DNA of 64,000 nucleotides from Prochlorococcus marinus str. MIT 9201 (GTDB lineage Bacteria; Cyanobacteriota; Cyanobacteriia; PCC-6307; Cyanobiaceae), in the NCBI RefSeq assembly GCF_000759955.1, contig NZ_JNAL01000016.1, forward strand, positions 24,909-88,908. Reading direction: 5' to 3'. This document shows positions 1 through 11,157 of the stretch, in pieces; the stretch's first letter is position 1; the number at the start of each line of letters is the position of its first letter. The position numbers were made by a program, and so were the translations under genes. Under the pieces are notes generated by a model. The model searched no databases and was not told the DNA's origin. It saw only the letters and a program-made list of their open reading frames with translations.

Positions 1-904
1 CTTTTAATCTATCGATTTGTTTTTGTCTTTCTTCAAACCTTTTTCTATCATCATCACTGAATTGGTCTATGCAGAAATGACATTGGATACCCTTTCTATA
101 TTCTTTTCTTTCTTGATCTTGAATTGAAACTGGCATTCCACATGCATGACAAATTGAGTAGGAGCCTTTTTCTAATTCTTGATCTAAAGCAACTCTTTTA
201 TCAAAAACATAACACTCACCTTCAAATAAGCTTTTCTCTTTTGGTATATCATGAAGGTATTGGAGGATGCCCCCTTGTAGGTGATAAATATTTTTATAAC
301 CTTTCTTTTTCAGCAAACTAGTAGCTTTTTCACATCTTATGCCTCCTGTACAAAACATTGCTATGTTTGGAGACTGTTTCTTTTCTATATGGGTATCTAG
401 ATGATCATCTACCCACTTGGGGAATTCGCTAAAGTTTCTTGTATTTGGGTTTATAGAGTTATGAAATGTACCTATAGAAACCTCATAATGATTTCTAGTA
501 TCAATGACTATTGTATTTTGATTTTTAATTAACTTATTCCAATCAGCTGAGTCAATATAAGTCCCATTTTTTTCTGAAGGGTTTATTTCAGAAACACCCA
601 TGGTAACTATTTCTTTCTTGATTTTTATTTTTAATTTTTTGAAGACTTTCTTTTTTGAAAAATTTACTTTCATATTTAAATTTCTATTATCTGTATATTT
701 ATTAATTAAATTGATAACAATATCAATGACATTTTTCTCAGCACAAATAGTTCCATTAATACCCTCGCTCGCAAAAATTAATAGACCTGAAAGATCGGTT
801 TCATTTTCGATTTCTAATAATTTATTTTTTAGATCAATAATTAAGTTTTCTTGAAATGGGAAGAAAGAGTAAAGAGAAACTATTTTATAATTTTTGCCTT
901 TCAT
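1..904 (-). CDS. trhO: tRNA uridine(34) 5-hydroxylase TrhO (UPF0176 rhodanese family), partial
   Basis: Members of this family oxidise uridine 34 of some tRNAs towards 5-hydroxyuridine. Seen: about 301 codons open to the window edge, so the C-terminus is missing. A rhodanese loop CTGGIRC carries the catalytic Cys near residue 185. It is followed by a cysteine pair (CHACG) and CHFC, as in the C-terminal zinc-like region of the family. The ATG at 904 overlaps the bioB stop in an ATGA arrangement, so this is the last visible gene of the leftward lysA-cdaA-uppS-bioB operon. Family assignment is firm; the activity is inferred from characterised homologues. Confidence 0.88.
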   Translation of the reverse strand, partial: MKGKNYKIVSLYSFFPFQENLIIDLKNKLLEIENETDLSGLLIFASEGINGTICAEKNVIDIVINLINKYTDNRNLNMKVNFSKKKVFKKLKIKIKKEIVTMGVSEINPSEKNGTYIDSADWNKLIKNQNTIVIDTRNHYEVSIGTFHNSINPNTRNFSEFPKWVDDHLDTHIEKKQSPNIAMFCTGGIRCEKATSLLKKKGYKNIYHLQGGILQYLHDIPKEKSLFEGECYVFDKRVALDQELEKGSYSICHACGMPVSIQDQERKEYRKGIQCHFCIDQFSDDDRKRFEERQKQIDRLK

Positions 905-1908
905 AAAGAAGATAATGTTTTTTCACGAGTTTCAAAAGCTCTGTTAAATGATACTCCTACCTCTTTAAGGAGTTTTCTGTCTGATTGAAAAGATGGATTT
1001 GAAGTTGTGAGTAACTCATCTCCATAAAAAATTGAATTTGCCCCACATTGAAAACATAAAATTTGGGCTTCTTTTGAAAGCTTTTCTCGCCCTGCACTTA
1101 ATCTTATTTTACTTTTAGGCATAAGAATTCTTGCTGTAGCTATCATCCGTATCATTTCAATAGAATCAATTTCTTGATTATCTTCCAAACCAGTACCTTC
1201 AATAGCTACTAATGAGTTTATAGGAACACTTTCAGGGTGTGGATTCATGTTTGAAAGCACTTTCAAAAGAGATGCTCTATCGCCATTAGTTTCCCCCAAA
1301 CCTATTATCCCTCCACAACAAACATTTATTCCTGCATTCCTTACTCTTTTGATAGTATCTAGTCTGTCTTGATAAGTTCTTGTCGTAATAATATTTTTAT
1401 AATGCTCAGGACTAGTATCAAGATTGTGGTTATACGCGGTTAAACCTGCATCAGCCAGTCTGCAGGCTTGTTCTTCTGTAAGCATTCCAGCAGTAACGCA
1501 TGCTTCCATCCCTAATTCTCTTACACCGCTAACCATCTCTAACATTGCATTAAAAGATTTCCCATCTCTAATTTCTCTCCACGCCCAACCCATACAAAAC
1601 CTATCTGCGCCCTCATTTTTTGCTATTTGAGCTCTTGCTAAAACCTCTTCAACTTGAAATTGTGGATGGCTTTTGATTTCGCTTGCACTATAAATTGATT
1701 GGCTACAGTACGAACAATTTTCCTCACATCCACCAGTTTTTACGCTGAACAATGAGGCTAATTGAATGTCGTATTTGTTAAATTTCCTGTGAATGGTTTG
1801 TGATTCCCACATCAAATCAATAAGAGGCATATTAAGTATTTTCAATATCTCCTCTTTATCCCAATCAAACCTAATTTCTTTTAATAACTGATTATTTGAA
1901 TTAGCCAT
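901..1908 (-). CDS. bioB: biotin synthase
   Basis: Radical-SAM enzyme that inserts sulfur into dethiobiotin, the last step of biotin synthesis. Seen: 335 residues, full length, with the radical-SAM cysteines in [10 protein letters not shown] (Cys61, Cys65, Cys68). YNHNLDTS and the [10 protein letters not shown] stretch are typical of BioB, and the C-terminal GREKLS region is also present. It starts at ATG 1908, five bases after the uppS stop, and its TGA overlaps the start of trhO, so it is cotranscribed. No other bio genes are adjacent, as is common in picocyanobacteria. Confidence 0.97.
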   Translation of the reverse strand: MANSNNQLLKEIRFDWDKEEILKILNMPLIDLMWESQTIHRKFNKYDIQLASLFSVKTGGCEENCSYCSQSIYSASEIKSHPQFQVEEVLARAQIAKNEGADRFCMGWAWREIRDGKSFNAMLEMVSGVRELGMEACVTAGMLTEEQACRLADAGLTAYNHNLDTSPEHYKNIITTRTYQDRLDTIKRVRNAGINVCCGGIIGLGETNGDRASLLKVLSNMNPHPESVPINSLVAIEGTGLEDNQEIDSIEMIRMIATARILMPKSKIRLSAGREKLSKEAQILCFQCGANSIFYGDELLTTSNPSFQSDRKLLKEVGVSFNRAFETREKTLSSL

Positions 1909-1913
1909 TTTTA

Positions 1914-2717
1914 TTAGGAAAAATATTGAGAATCTTCAAAAGATTCATTTGGTAATGATTCTATACCGCCGAAACGTCTATTTCTTGATTGGTAATCAAT
2001 TATTGCTTTAAGAAATTCATGCTCATTGAAATCTGGCCAAAGTACGTCAGATATATAAATTTCTGAATATGCTAATTGCCATAATAAAAAATTACTTATC
2101 CTTTTTTCGCCACTAGTTCTTATTAGTAATTCAGGATCCTTAATCCCTCCAGTTAATAGCTCTGAATTAAATAGTTCTTCATTAATTTCACTGGGTTTTA
2201 TTTCCCCAGCCGAAGATTTATATGCTAATTCTTTTGCAACTTTTACTATTTCTTGTCTACCTCCATAATTAACACAAACATTGAATAAAAATTTATTGTT
2301 GTTTTTAGTAAGTGATTCTGAACTAGAGATTATTTCTTTTAAATTTTTTGGGAAAGGAGTTAAATCTCCAATAAATTTTATTTTTATTGAATCTTCATGT
2401 ATCTCTTTAATTTCGTTTTTTAAAACTTCGCTAAAAAGATTTATAAGAAAATCAACTTCTTTTGTTGGTCTTGTCCAATTCTCAGTTGAAAAAGCATAAA
2501 CAGTAATTACTTTGCAACCTAAATTTTTTGCCGCTTTGAGAATTTTTTTTAATACACTAACTCCCTGTTTATGTCCAAAAGATCTGGGAAAACCTTTTCT
2601 AGTCGCCCATCTCCCGTTGCCGTCCATAATTATTGCTACATGTTTGGGCAATTTTTGCTTATCTATTTTCATTAATAAGTCACTAATTTTATCGTCTATT
2701 ACTTTTTCTAAAGTCAT
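1914..2717 (-). CDS. uppS: isoprenyl transferase / undecaprenyl diphosphate synthase (cis-prenyltransferase)
   Basis: Makes the C55 polyprenyl diphosphate used as lipid carrier in cell-wall synthesis by cis-condensation of isopentenyl diphosphate. Seen: 267 residues with the family signature [13 protein letters not shown] (catalytic Asp32), the YAFSTENW block and the C-terminal [15 protein letters not shown] and ELLIRTSGE regions. It begins three bases after the cdaA stop. Its position next to lysA and cdaA groups genes tied to peptidoglycan. Function is firm at family level; product chain length is inferred. Confidence 0.96.
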   Translation of the reverse strand: MTLEKVIDDKISDLLMKIDKQKLPKHVAIIMDGNGRWATRKGFPRSFGHKQGVSVLKKILKAAKNLGCKVITVYAFSTENWTRPTKEVDFLINLFSEVLKNEIKEIHEDSIKIKFIGDLTPFPKNLKEIISSSESLTKNNNKFLFNVCVNYGGRQEIVKVAKELAYKSSAGEIKPSEINEELFNSELLTGGIKDPELLIRTSGEKRISNFLLWQLAYSEIYISDVLWPDFNEHEFLKAIIDYQSRNRRFGGIESLPNESFEDSQYFS

Positions 2718-2720
2718 TAG

Positions 2721-3629
2721 TTAATCCTTTTTGTTAATAAAAATTTCTGATTTTTCTGACTCTTTTTTATTAATATCACTGATGATATTATCACCTGAGT
2801 CTGTCTTTTGGGATAAGACATTTTTACTCAATGATGCTTTATTTGTTCCCATAGAGTTTTGATTGCCAATAAATTTTGCAAGAAGTTCTTGTAACCTGCT
2901 GCTGGTTATTGGCCTTTCGAGTTTGCCTTGGCTTGCTAATGATAACGTGCCTGTCTCCTCAGAAACAACAATACAAATACATCTGTCAAATCTTTCTGTA
3001 ATTCCTAATGCAGCTAAATGCCTTGTTCCGTATCTACTGATTCCTTGCCTAGATAGGGGTAGTATAACACCAGCAGATATTATTTTGTTCCCTTTCACTA
3101 GAACCGCTCCATCATGTAATGGGGTGTCTGTTGCGAAAAGATTTATTAAAAGGTCAGTTGATAATTGTGCCTCAATATTTGTACCTGAATATAAAAAATC
3201 TTCGGGTCTTAAATCACTCCCTAAATCTACAACCACTAAGGCACCTCTTCTATTTTGAGAGAGTTTACCTGCTGCATCAACTAACTGGGTAATAGTAGTT
3301 GAGGTTGCTCTAAATTCCTTTGGAGGATTTCCTAGTAATACAGCTAACCTCCCAGTTCCCAGTAATTCCATTAATCTTCTTAACTCACCCTGCCAGAGGA
3401 TCGCTAAAGAGAGAGAACAAGCAAGGACCACAGCATCAATTAATTTAGATGTTAATGGAAGGTATGCAAATCTTTGAATGAACCATGCGGTTGAAACTAA
3501 AAACAAATATCCTCGTAGAAGCCATAACGTACGTTGTTCTTTAACTCTTGAGAATAATAAAAGTCCGAAACCAACGGCAAACAATACATCTAATAAAAGC
3601 TTTAAATTTATGATCCCCCAGAAATTCAC
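2721..3629 (-). CDS. cdaA: membrane diadenylate cyclase (CdaA/DacA type)
   Basis: Condenses two ATP into the second messenger c-di-AMP. Seen: 302 residues. There are three hydrophobic segments at about residues 9-28, 36-53 and 62-80, then a DAC domain with DGA at 173-175 and GTRHLAALG at 201-209. The usual RHR motif reads RHL here; I believe this also occurs in other cyanobacteria. The C-terminal 45 residues are polar and low in complexity. It lies between lysA (28 bases) and uppS (3 bases), as DAC genes often sit near cell-wall genes. A matching phosphodiesterase candidate lies at 28715-30187. Confidence 0.93.
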   Translation of the reverse strand: MNFWGIINLKLLLDVLFAVGFGLLLFSRVKEQRTLWLLRGYLFLVSTAWFIQRFAYLPLTSKLIDAVVLACSLSLAILWQGELRRLMELLGTGRLAVLLGNPPKEFRATSTTITQLVDAAGKLSQNRRGALVVVDLGSDLRPEDFLYSGTNIEAQLSTDLLINLFATDTPLHDGAVLVKGNKIISAGVILPLSRQGISRYGTRHLAALGITERFDRCICIVVSEETGTLSLASQGKLERPITSSRLQELLAKFIGNQNSMGTNKASLSKNVLSQKTDSGDNIISDINKKESEKSEIFINKKD

Positions 3630-3657
3630 ACTAAAAACAAAATTAATTTAAATGTAC

Positions 3658-5031
3658 CTAATTTTGTTTAATAAAGCGATCAGGTAAAACATCATATTTT
3701 AAAAGGTCAGATGGACTTTCTCTTTTTTGAATAATTTCTGCATCTCCATCACAAACTACAAGAGCTGCGGGTCTTGGAATTCTATTGTAATTAGAACTCA
3801 TTGAATTATTGTAAGCACCAGTACCAAAAACACATATAAGATCTCCTGTTTTGCAATTCGCTAATTCTATTTCCTTAAACAATACGTCTCCTGATTCGCA
3901 GTGCTTGCCGGCGATAGTATATTTTTTTTTCGAATTAATATTAAAAGGGTTACTTACCAAACATGCGGAATAATTTGATTGATATGTGATTGGTCTTGGA
4001 TTATCACTCATCCCCCCATCAACAGAAAAATATGTTCTGATTCCTGGAATTTCTTTGAAGGCCCCAATTTTGTAAATTGTTATTCCTGCTGTTGAAACGA
4101 TGGATCTTCCAGGCTCACACATCAATGTAGGTAAATCTAAGTTGTGTTTTTTACAAGCTTTGACAATTGATGTGGAGATTGTTTCTACCCATTCATAAAT
4201 AGAAGGGGGGTCGTCATTTTCTGTATATTTGATGCCTAAACCACCACCTACATTCAATTTTTGGATATTATGACCAAATTTTTTTGCTTGTAAAATAACA
4301 TTTATCATTATTTCCCCTAAATCCTTATGCGGTTCTAATTCAAAAATCTGGGAACCAATATGAGCATGTATTCCTTTTAATTTTAGATGTTTTGTGTTGC
4401 TGATTCTGTCAAATAAAGTGTCTAAATATTCAATTCCGAAACCAAACTTGCTGTCAAATGATCCAGTTCTTATGTATTCATGTGTATGGCATTCTAAACC
4501 AGGAGTAAAGCGAATCATGATTTCTAAATCACGATTAAATGAATTTGAGATTTTATCTAATCTTTCTAAGTCATAATCATTATCTACAATTACTTTAATG
4601 TTATTTCTAACTGCAAACTCTATTTCTTTGTCTGACTTATTGTTGCCATGAAAAACAATTTTTTCGTTTGGGACCCCACCTTTAAGAGCAGTTAATAGTT
4701 CTCCCTCCGAAACCGCATCAAGTCCTAACCCTTCTGAGGAAACAAGATTACTCATGAAAATAGAACTATTTGCCTTTGAAGCATATATGGGCATAGATTT
4801 CCCTGGGTAATATTTTTCCAATGCTTTTTTGTATGCTCTACAAGAATTTCTTAGGGTGATTTCATCTAAAATATAAAGAGGGGAATCGTATTTTTTAACC
4901 AATTCCTCAATTGAACATCCGCCAATTGATAACTTCCCATCACTTCCAATTGATGTAGTAATAGGTACGATATTTTTATTGGGACTTTCTAAGTCAATTT
5001 TTTGTTTTAAAAAAGATTGTTGTTGTTCCAT
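3658..5031 (-). CDS. lysA: diaminopimelate decarboxylase
   Basis: PLP enzyme that decarboxylates meso-diaminopimelate to L-lysine. Seen: 457 residues, slightly longer than many because of an N-terminal extension of about 45 residues. The PLP lysine lies in YASKAN (Lys86). HIGSQ, NVGGGLGIKY and CEPGRS follow, and GGMSDNPRP and ESGDVL complete the fold type III alanine racemase-like pattern. This is the first gene of the leftward operon and is divergent from rimI across 87 bases, which must hold both promoters. Confidence 0.97.
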   Translation of the reverse strand: MEQQQSFLKQKIDLESPNKNIVPITTSIGSDGKLSIGGCSIEELVKKYDSPLYILDEITLRNSCRAYKKALEKYYPGKSMPIYASKANSSIFMSNLVSSEGLGLDAVSEGELLTALKGGVPNEKIVFHGNNKSDKEIEFAVRNNIKVIVDNDYDLERLDKISNSFNRDLEIMIRFTPGLECHTHEYIRTGSFDSKFGFGIEYLDTLFDRISNTKHLKLKGIHAHIGSQIFELEPHKDLGEIMINVILQAKKFGHNIQKLNVGGGLGIKYTENDDPPSIYEWVETISTSIVKACKKHNLDLPTLMCEPGRSIVSTAGITIYKIGAFKEIPGIRTYFSVDGGMSDNPRPITYQSNYSACLVSNPFNINSKKKYTIAGKHCESGDVLFKEIELANCKTGDLICVFGTGAYNNSMSSNYNRIPRPAALVVCDGDAEIIQKRESPSDLLKYDVLPDRFIKQN

Positions 5032-5118
5032 GGAAGAACTTTATATAAAGCTATGCTAAAACAGTCATATTTTATAATGACTCTAAATTTAGATTTTTGA
5101 ATAAATATACATAATAAG

Positions 5119-5559
5119 ATGATATCCATCAAACAAATATATGAGAAAGATATTGATTTATGTTATGAATTAGATTCAAATACGATTTCTCTTTGGAACA
5201 AAAAACAGTGGGCTAATGAATTTAAAAAAGAAGGTGTAAAAGTCTTTGGAATATTACTATCGAATTTGATAATAGGAATATGCGTTTTACATGTGGTTCT
5301 TGATGAGGCCCAAATAAACTTTTTTGCGATAAACAATAATCATAGAAAAAAAGGTTTTGGAGCTTACCTTATGAGATACTTAATAAAAGAATGTGAAAAA
5401 TTAAACATATCAAAATTAATTTTAGAAGTCTCTCATACTAACTTTTCAGCTGAGAAATTTTACAGTAGCTTTGATTTTTCTACTGTGGGAATAAGAAAAG
5501 GATATTATAAAGACGGTTCAGATGCTCTCTTAAAAGAAAAAAATTTAACAACTAAATAA
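5119..5559 (+). CDS. rimI: GNAT acetyltransferase, RimI-like (ribosomal-protein-alanine N-acetyltransferase)
   Basis: Likely acetylates the N-terminus of ribosomal protein bS18 or other proteins using acetyl-CoA. Seen: 146 residues, the usual RimI length. The acetyl-CoA loop appears as RKKGFGAYLM (the R/Q-x-x-G-x-G/A pattern), followed by LILEVSHTNFSAEKFYSSF, the typical motif B with its Asn and Tyr. It starts at ATG 5119 and stands alone between lysA and clpC. The GNAT family is certain; the exact substrate is inferred. Confidence 0.85.
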   Translation: MISIKQIYEKDIDLCYELDSNTISLWNKKQWANEFKKEGVKVFGILLSNLIIGICVLHVVLDEAQINFFAINNNHRKKGFGAYLMRYLIKECEKLNISKLILEVSHTNFSAEKFYSSFDFSTVGIRKGYYKDGSDALLKEKNLTTK

Positions 5560-5693
5560 TTTTAAAATTTAATGTGCGGATAACCAGAATCCTTGAAATT
5601 ACTGTAATTTACTGCTATATCATTAAAAAAGTTAAATTTAATTCAATAAAATATATTTTTGGGTATTCACAAAAGCTCATTCTGAACACAAAA

Positions 5694-5722
5694 TTGACAT
5701 ATTACTGGTAGGTTATTAGTAG
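5694..5722 (+). promoter_or_regulatory. possible sigma-70-like promoter of clpC
   Basis: TTGACA at 5694-5699 is a perfect -35 hexamer in the 178-base gap before clpC. The best-placed -10 (TAGTAG at 5717, spacer 17) is poor, while TATTAG at 5714 has a spacer of only 14. The -35 is seen directly; promoter function is a weak inference. Confidence 0.3.
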
Positions 5723-5737
5723 GGTTTTAATCTTCTG

Positions 5738-8266
5738 ATGTTTGAAAGATTTACAGAAAAAGCTATAAAAGTCATTATGCTTGCTCAAGAGGAAGCAAGA
5801 AGACTTGGTCATAATTTCGTTGGAACTGAACAAATTTTATTAGGTTTAATTGGAGAGGGAACAGGCGTTGCTGCAAAGGTTCTTAAGTCACTTGGTGTCA
5901 ATCTAAAAGATTCAAGAATAGAGGTAGAAAAGATAATTGGTAGAGGTTCGGGTTTTGTAGCTGTAGAGATACCTTTTACTCCTAGGGCAAAACGTGTTTT
6001 AGAATTATCCTTAGAAGAGGCTCGTCAATTAGGTCACAATTACATAGGTACTGAGCATCTATTATTAGGTTTAATAAGAGAGGGTGAGGGCGTTGCTGCA
6101 AGAGTCCTTGAAAATCTTAGTATCGATCTTACAAAAGTAAGAACTCAAGTTATAAGGATGCTAGGCGAAACAGCCGAAGTAGGTAGTGGAGCTAATGCAA
6201 GTAAGAGTAATTTAAAAACTGCTACCCTTGACGAATTTGGAACAAATTTAACAAAGCTAGCAAGTGAATCCAAGCTTGATCCAGTAGTCGGACGTTATGA
6301 TGAAATAGATAGGGTTGTTCAAATATTGGGGAGGAGGACTAAAAATAATCCTGTGCTTATTGGAGAACCTGGTGTTGGTAAGACAGCCATAGCAGAGGGT
6401 CTAGCACAAAGAATACAGCTCGGAGATATTCCAGATATTCTTGAAGATAAAAGAGTTTTAACTCTCGATATAGGACTTTTGGTAGCTGGAACAAAATATA
6501 GAGGAGAATTTGAAGAAAGATTAAAAAAGATAATGGAAGAAATTAAATCTGCAGGTAATGTTATTCTTGTCATAGATGAAGTACATACATTAATCGGTGC
6601 TGGTGCTGCTGAAGGAGCTATAGACGCTGCAAATATTCTTAAACCAGCTTTAGCACGAGGAGAACTCCAATGTATTGGAGCAACAACTCTAGATGAATAT
6701 AGAAAACATATTGAAAGAGATGCTGCACTAGAGAGAAGATTCCAGCCTGTTATGGTCGGTGAACCATCTATTGAAGATACAATCGAAATCTTAAAAGGTC
6801 TTCGAGAACGTTATGAACAACATCATCGTCTTAAAATTACTGATGACGCACTAGAGGCTGCAGCTCATCTTGGTGATCGCTATATATCTGATAGATTTTT
6901 GCCCGATAAGGCTATAGACCTTATTGATGAGGCAGGAAGTCGAGTTCGTCTAATAAACTCTAAACTTCCACCAGAGGCAAAGCAAATAGATAAAGAACTA
7001 AGAGAGGTTCAAAAACAAAAGGAAGAATCCGTCAGGGACCAAAACTTCGATCAAGCTGGTCAATTAAGAGAAAAAGAAATTGAGTTATCTGCAAAAATCA
7101 AAGAGGTACTTGAGAATAAAAAAGAATCTACAGCTGAGGATGAATCCATTAATAATGCAATTTCTCTAAAAAATGATTCAAAACTTTTACAAGCTCCAAC
7201 TGTTAGTGAAGAGGATGTAGCCCATATTGTTGCATCTTGGACAGGTGTACCTGTGCAAAAATTAACTGAAACTGAATCAGTGAAGTTACTAAATATGGAG
7301 GAAACACTTCATCAAAGGTTAATTGGACAAGATGAAGCAGTTAAAGCTGTTTCTAAAGCTATAAGAAGAGCAAGAGTTGGGTTAAAGAATCCAAATAGAC
7401 CTATTGCAAGTTTCATATTTTCTGGTCCCACTGGTGTAGGTAAAACTGAATTAACAAAATCTTTAGCCTCATATTTCTTTGGTAGTGAAGAAGCAATGAT
7501 CAGATTAGATATGTCAGAATTTATGGAAAGACATACTGTTAGTAAACTAATAGGTTCACCTCCAGGTTATGTCGGTTTTAATGAAGGTGGTCAACTTACT
7601 GAGGCGGTCAGAAGACGACCTTACACTGTTGTTTTATTTGATGAAGTAGAAAAAGCTCATCCTGATGTGTTCAATTTGTTATTGCAACTTCTTGAAGACG
7701 GTAGATTAACTGACTCCAAAGGTAGAACTGTAGATTTTAAGAATACATTGTTAATAATGACTTCTAATATTGGTTCAAAAGTGATTGAGAAAGGTGGAGG
7801 CGGATTAGGATTTGAGTTTTCTGGGGATTCTGTTGAAGATAGTCAATATAATAGAATTAAATCTTTAGTTAATGAAGAACTAAAGCAATACTTTAGACCT
7901 GAATTTTTAAATAGACTTGATGAAATAATTGTATTCAGACAACTATCTAAAAATGAGGTCAAAGAAATTGCTGAGATAATGTTACAAGAAGTTTTTGCGA
8001 GATTACAAGATAAGGGTATTAAATTAAGCGTAACTGATGCCTTTAAAGAAAGACTTGTTGAAGAAGGCTACAACCCCTCTTATGGAGCAAGACCCTTAAG
8101 AAGGGCAGTTATGCGTTTGTTAGAAGATAGTTTGGCTGAAGAAGTTCTTTCTGGAAGAATCAAAGATGGAGACAAGGCTGTAGTTGATATAGATGATAAT
8201 AAAAAAGTTACAATAAACATTTCTTCCGAAGAATCATCTCAGGAATTAGCAAGTGCTAATTTCTAA
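5738..8266 (+). CDS. clpC: ATP-dependent Clp protease ATP-binding subunit ClpC
   Basis: Hsp100 unfoldase that feeds substrates to ClpP-type peptidases in the cytoplasm. Seen: 842 residues, normal length. Two Clp N repeats cover about residues 1-145. AAA-1 has Walker A GEPGVGKT near 208 and Walker [20 protein letters not shown]-like middle segment ([16 protein letters not shown]) lies near 430-450, and AAA-2 has GPTGVGKT near 563. The C-terminal D2-small domain includes [15 protein letters not shown]. It stands alone with its own promoter region. ClpC rather than ClpB is chosen because of the UVR motif and the short middle domain. Confidence 0.98.
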   Translation: MFERFTEKAIKVIMLAQEEARRLGHNFVGTEQILLGLIGEGTGVAAKVLKSLGVNLKDSRIEVEKIIGRGSGFVAVEIPFTPRAKRVLELSLEEARQLGHNYIGTEHLLLGLIREGEGVAARVLENLSIDLTKVRTQVIRMLGETAEVGSGANASKSNLKTATLDEFGTNLTKLASESKLDPVVGRYDEIDRVVQILGRRTKNNPVLIGEPGVGKTAIAEGLAQRIQLGDIPDILEDKRVLTLDIGLLVAGTKYRGEFEERLKKIMEEIKSAGNVILVIDEVHTLIGAGAAEGAIDAANILKPALARGELQCIGATTLDEYRKHIERDAALERRFQPVMVGEPSIEDTIEILKGLRERYEQHHRLKITDDALEAAAHLGDRYISDRFLPDKAIDLIDEAGSRVRLINSKLPPEAKQIDKELREVQKQKEESVRDQNFDQAGQLREKEIELSAKIKEVLENKKESTAEDESINNAISLKNDSKLLQAPTVSEEDVAHIVASWTGVPVQKLTETESVKLLNMEETLHQRLIGQDEAVKAVSKAIRRARVGLKNPNRPIASFIFSGPTGVGKTELTKSLASYFFGSEEAMIRLDMSEFMERHTVSKLIGSPPGYVGFNEGGQLTEAVRRRPYTVVLFDEVEKAHPDVFNLLLQLLEDGRLTDSKGRTVDFKNTLLIMTSNIGSKVIEKGGGGLGFEFSGDSVEDSQYNRIKSLVNEELKQYFRPEFLNRLDEIIVFRQLSKNEVKEIAEIMLQEVFARLQDKGIKLSVTDAFKERLVEEGYNPSYGARPLRRAVMRLLEDSLAEEVLSGRIKDGDKAVVDIDDNKKVTINISSEESSQELASANF

Positions 8267-8280
8267 TATTTAATTTTAAT

Positions 8281-9372
8281 ATGCAGTCAATCTCTCCGGA
8301 AACAATATTTAGGGGAAATTATGCTTGGGAAAAATCTTTACCTCAAATTACTACATTAACTAAAAGCCCATTAATTCTAGGTAGAGGTATTCAAACGAAT
8401 AATCTGAGAAATAAAATTTTTATTGATTTAAAGAGTCAAAACCTTAATGTTAATTCTGCTAATTTAGAATTTGATTGTTGTTATGAAGATATTTCGAGAG
8501 TAAAGAACATCATTTATAAGAATAATCATGATTCTGTTATCGCGGCTGGAGGGGGTAAAGTTCTTGATGCTGGCAAATACTTGGCAGATTGTCTAAATAT
8601 CCCTTGTATTACAATTCCTCTTAGCGCCTCAACATGTGCAGGGTGGACAGCCTTATCGAATATTTATACAAAAGATGGCCAATTTATAAAAGATGTGGCG
8701 TTAAGATCATGTCCAAAAATCTTGGTATATGATCATAAATTTATTCAAACAGCGCCATTAAGAACACTTGCAAGTGGTATTGCGGATGCTTTGGCAAAAT
8801 GGTATGAATCCTCAGTAACAAGTTCAACAATAAATGATGGTCTTGTACAACAAGCTATTCAGATATCAAGAGTTTTAAGAGATCAACTTCTAATCGATGG
8901 TGAAAAGGCATTTAATGGTGAATTTGAGAATAATCCTTCTTGGCGAAATACTATAGAAGCTTGTGGACTTACAGCAGGATTAGTTGGCGGTATTGGTGGA
9001 GAAAAGTGTAGAACAGCTGCAGCTCATGCTATTCATAATGCAATTACTCAGATAATTACCCCAAATAAATTCTTACATGGCGAGATTGTTGGGGTTGGAT
9101 TATTATTGCAACTAAGATTAGAAGAAACGAAAAATAATAATAATTTAGCTGATCAATCAATTAACCAATTATTAGTACTAATGAAACAATTAAATTTGCC
9201 TACTACTATTGCACAACTTGGAATAAATGTTTTCGAAAATGAAAATTTAGAAAAAATTGCTGACTTTACTTGTAGAGATAACTCTGAAATTCACTTCTTG
9301 CCTTTTGAAATTAGTAAACAAGATATAGTTGAAGTTATTGCAAATTTTGAACAACAAAAAATCAAAATATAA
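8281..9372 (+). CDS. iron-containing alcohol dehydrogenase family protein, glycerol dehydrogenase-like (GldA-like)
   Basis: Family members oxidise glycerol or related polyols with NAD and a divalent metal. Seen: 363 residues. The NAD-binding glycine-rich turn is AAGGGKVLDAGK, followed by IPLSASTCAGWTALS. Probable metal ligands are the Asp in SGIADALAKW and the His residues in AAAHAIHNAIT and LHGEIVG. It starts at ATG 8281, 14 bases after clpC, and ends six bases before the next gene, so the three may be cotranscribed. The substrate is unknown; glycerol or sn-glycerol-phosphate-like polyols are possible. Confidence is high for family and low for substrate. Confidence 0.85.
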   Translation: MQSISPETIFRGNYAWEKSLPQITTLTKSPLILGRGIQTNNLRNKIFIDLKSQNLNVNSANLEFDCCYEDISRVKNIIYKNNHDSVIAAGGGKVLDAGKYLADCLNIPCITIPLSASTCAGWTALSNIYTKDGQFIKDVALRSCPKILVYDHKFIQTAPLRTLASGIADALAKWYESSVTSSTINDGLVQQAIQISRVLRDQLLIDGEKAFNGEFENNPSWRNTIEACGLTAGLVGGIGGEKCRTAAAHAIHNAITQIITPNKFLHGEIVGVGLLLQLRLEETKNNNNLADQSINQLLVLMKQLNLPTTIAQLGINVFENENLEKIADFTCRDNSEIHFLPFEISKQDIVEVIANFEQQKIKI

Positions 9373-9378
9373 TTTTTT

Positions 9379-10278
9379 TTGACTAAATCTAATTTCGAAC
9401 AATTTAATGATGTAAATGTTGAATTTTTTGAGAAAGCCAAATTATCTCTATTAGATCCATTAGGCCTTTATTTAGCAAATGATGTTAAGTGGATCAAACT
9501 CAATGAAAACTGGAATTCTTTAAAATTCCCTGTAGTTATTGGAGGAAAAGGTCAACCTATACTCCTCTTACATGGCTTTGACAGCAGTTTTTTGGAGTTT
9601 AGGAGAATATATCAATCATTAAAAAGAAATTTCCAAGTTATAATTCCTGATTTGTTAGGTTTTGGTTTTAGTCCTAGGTGTGCAACAAATGAATACAATC
9701 CCTCGAAAATAATTTCATATTTAGTTGATCTCCTTAAGATCTTACAAATAACAAACAATCTTAAGATTATTGGCGCCTCTATGGGGGGGTCGGCAGCTTT
9801 AAAACTTGCTTTTGAAATCTCTGATTCTATTGATAAAATTATTCTTCTATCTCCTGCCGGATTGTTCGGCGAACCTAAGAGAATCCCTTTTCCCCTTAAC
9901 CAAATAGGAGCCTCATTTCTTGGATTGCCACAGGTTAGAAAAAGTCTTTGCAGGCAAGCATTTGCTTTTCCAGATGAATGTGTTGGAGAAATGGAAGAGC
10001 AAATTGCTTCAATTCATTTAGGTTGCGATGGATGGAGGAATTCACTTGCATCATTTGCAAAAAGTGGAGGTTTTGCAGGAACACATAAATATATCCAAAA
10101 TATCCCAATAAAAGCATTATGTGGAGAAAATGATCGTATTCTGGGAAAAAAAGAGATTGAAAATATAAGAAAAATTGAAAATTTAAATTTTGTAGGGTTA
10201 CAAAATTGTGGTCATCTTCCTCATATAGATTTACCATCATTATCGAGTAAAATTATTCAAGATTATTTTTTGGGATAA
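9379..10278 (+). CDS. alpha/beta hydrolase fold protein
   Basis: Serine hydrolase of unknown substrate. Seen: 299 residues. The oxyanion region is ILLLHGFDSS, the nucleophile elbow is GASMGGS, and the catalytic His lies in GHLPHIDLP near the C-terminus. An acidic residue in GENDRI completes the triad. The start is TTG at 9379; no ATG or GTG lies early in the frame and the spacing of six bases from the previous gene supports it. It resembles chloroplast and cyanobacterial hydrolases close to esterases or pheophytinase-like proteins, but I cannot assign a reaction. Confidence 0.82.
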   Translation: MTKSNFEQFNDVNVEFFEKAKLSLLDPLGLYLANDVKWIKLNENWNSLKFPVVIGGKGQPILLLHGFDSSFLEFRRIYQSLKRNFQVIIPDLLGFGFSPRCATNEYNPSKIISYLVDLLKILQITNNLKIIGASMGGSAALKLAFEISDSIDKIILLSPAGLFGEPKRIPFPLNQIGASFLGLPQVRKSLCRQAFAFPDECVGEMEEQIASIHLGCDGWRNSLASFAKSGGFAGTHKYIQNIPIKALCGENDRILGKKEIENIRKIENLNFVGLQNCGHLPHIDLPSLSSKIIQDYFLG

Positions 10279-10290
10279 GAAATTTAAAAA

Positions 10291-11148
10291 TCAATTTAGA
10301 TACTTGAGAATTATAAAAATGTAATACAAAACAGATGGGGTAAAAATATAGCTGTCAATTCTGTCAAGGATACCTCCATGCCCAGGTAAAAAAGTTCCGG
10401 AATCTTTTATTTTTGCATCTCTCTTCATCATTGATTCAATTAAATCTCCAACTAATGCCATAAGAGAAATTAAAATTCCATATAAAATTCCAACAAATAA
10501 TGGATTTTCCCAATTCATTAAAAATGCGAAAAATATTGCTAATAAAATTGAACAGGATATCCCTCCAATTAAACCTTCTATTGTTTTGCTAGGAGATATT
10601 GGAGAAAGAGATTTTTTACCAAATGACTTCCCAATGAAATAAGAACCAATATCACTAGCTACAATTAAAAAACAAGAAGTTAAAGTTAAATGAAGACCTG
10701 TTGTATTTGATAAGTTTTCAAACGAAATCAAACCTTGATTTGAACTTATTATCACTGACTCTAACCCCCTTAACTTAATCCAGTAACTAGGCAAAAAACC
10801 TAAATAAAATAATCCAAAAATAGAAGCTGCAATATCTGAAATTGTTCCGGGTTTTGGTTGTAAAAGTAACCAGGTGCATATCCCAACTGAACAGATAGGC
10901 AAAATTGAATTTGATATTTCTCCTTCAAGTAAACCTATGGTCTCAAGATAAGTAGAAATTATAATAATGAAAGATGAAAATAATGTGGTTTTTGTAGCTG
11001 GTTTTATTCCTTTAAATTCTGCCATTCTAAAAAATTCTAATAATGCTAAATAAGTAAGCAAAACTATCGCTAATGTAAAAAACCATCCCCCCAACAAAAC
11101 AACAATTAAACCAAATATTCCTATAAATAATCCACTTCTAAATCTCAT
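10291..11148 (-). CDS. cdsA: phosphatidate cytidylyltransferase (CDP-diglyceride synthase)
   Basis: Integral membrane enzyme making CDP-diacylglycerol from phosphatidate and CTP for phosphatidylglycerol synthesis, which photosystem assembly needs. Seen: 285 residues with multiple hydrophobic segments. The signature is SPSKTIEGLIGG followed by the C-terminal GHGGILDRIDSYIF. It starts at ATG 11148, nine bases after the stop of the decarboxylase-family reading frame, so both belong to one leftward unit. Confidence 0.95.
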   Translation of the reverse strand: MRFRSGLFIGIFGLIVVLLGGWFFTLAIVLLTYLALLEFFRMAEFKGIKPATKTTLFSSFIIIISTYLETIGLLEGEISNSILPICSVGICTWLLLQPKPGTISDIAASIFGLFYLGFLPSYWIKLRGLESVIISSNQGLISFENLSNTTGLHLTLTSCFLIVASDIGSYFIGKSFGKKSLSPISPSKTIEGLIGGISCSILLAIFFAFLMNWENPLFVGILYGILISLMALVGDLIESMMKRDAKIKDSGTFLPGHGGILDRIDSYIFTPSVLYYIFIILKYLN

Positions 11149-11157
11149 ATTAAATTT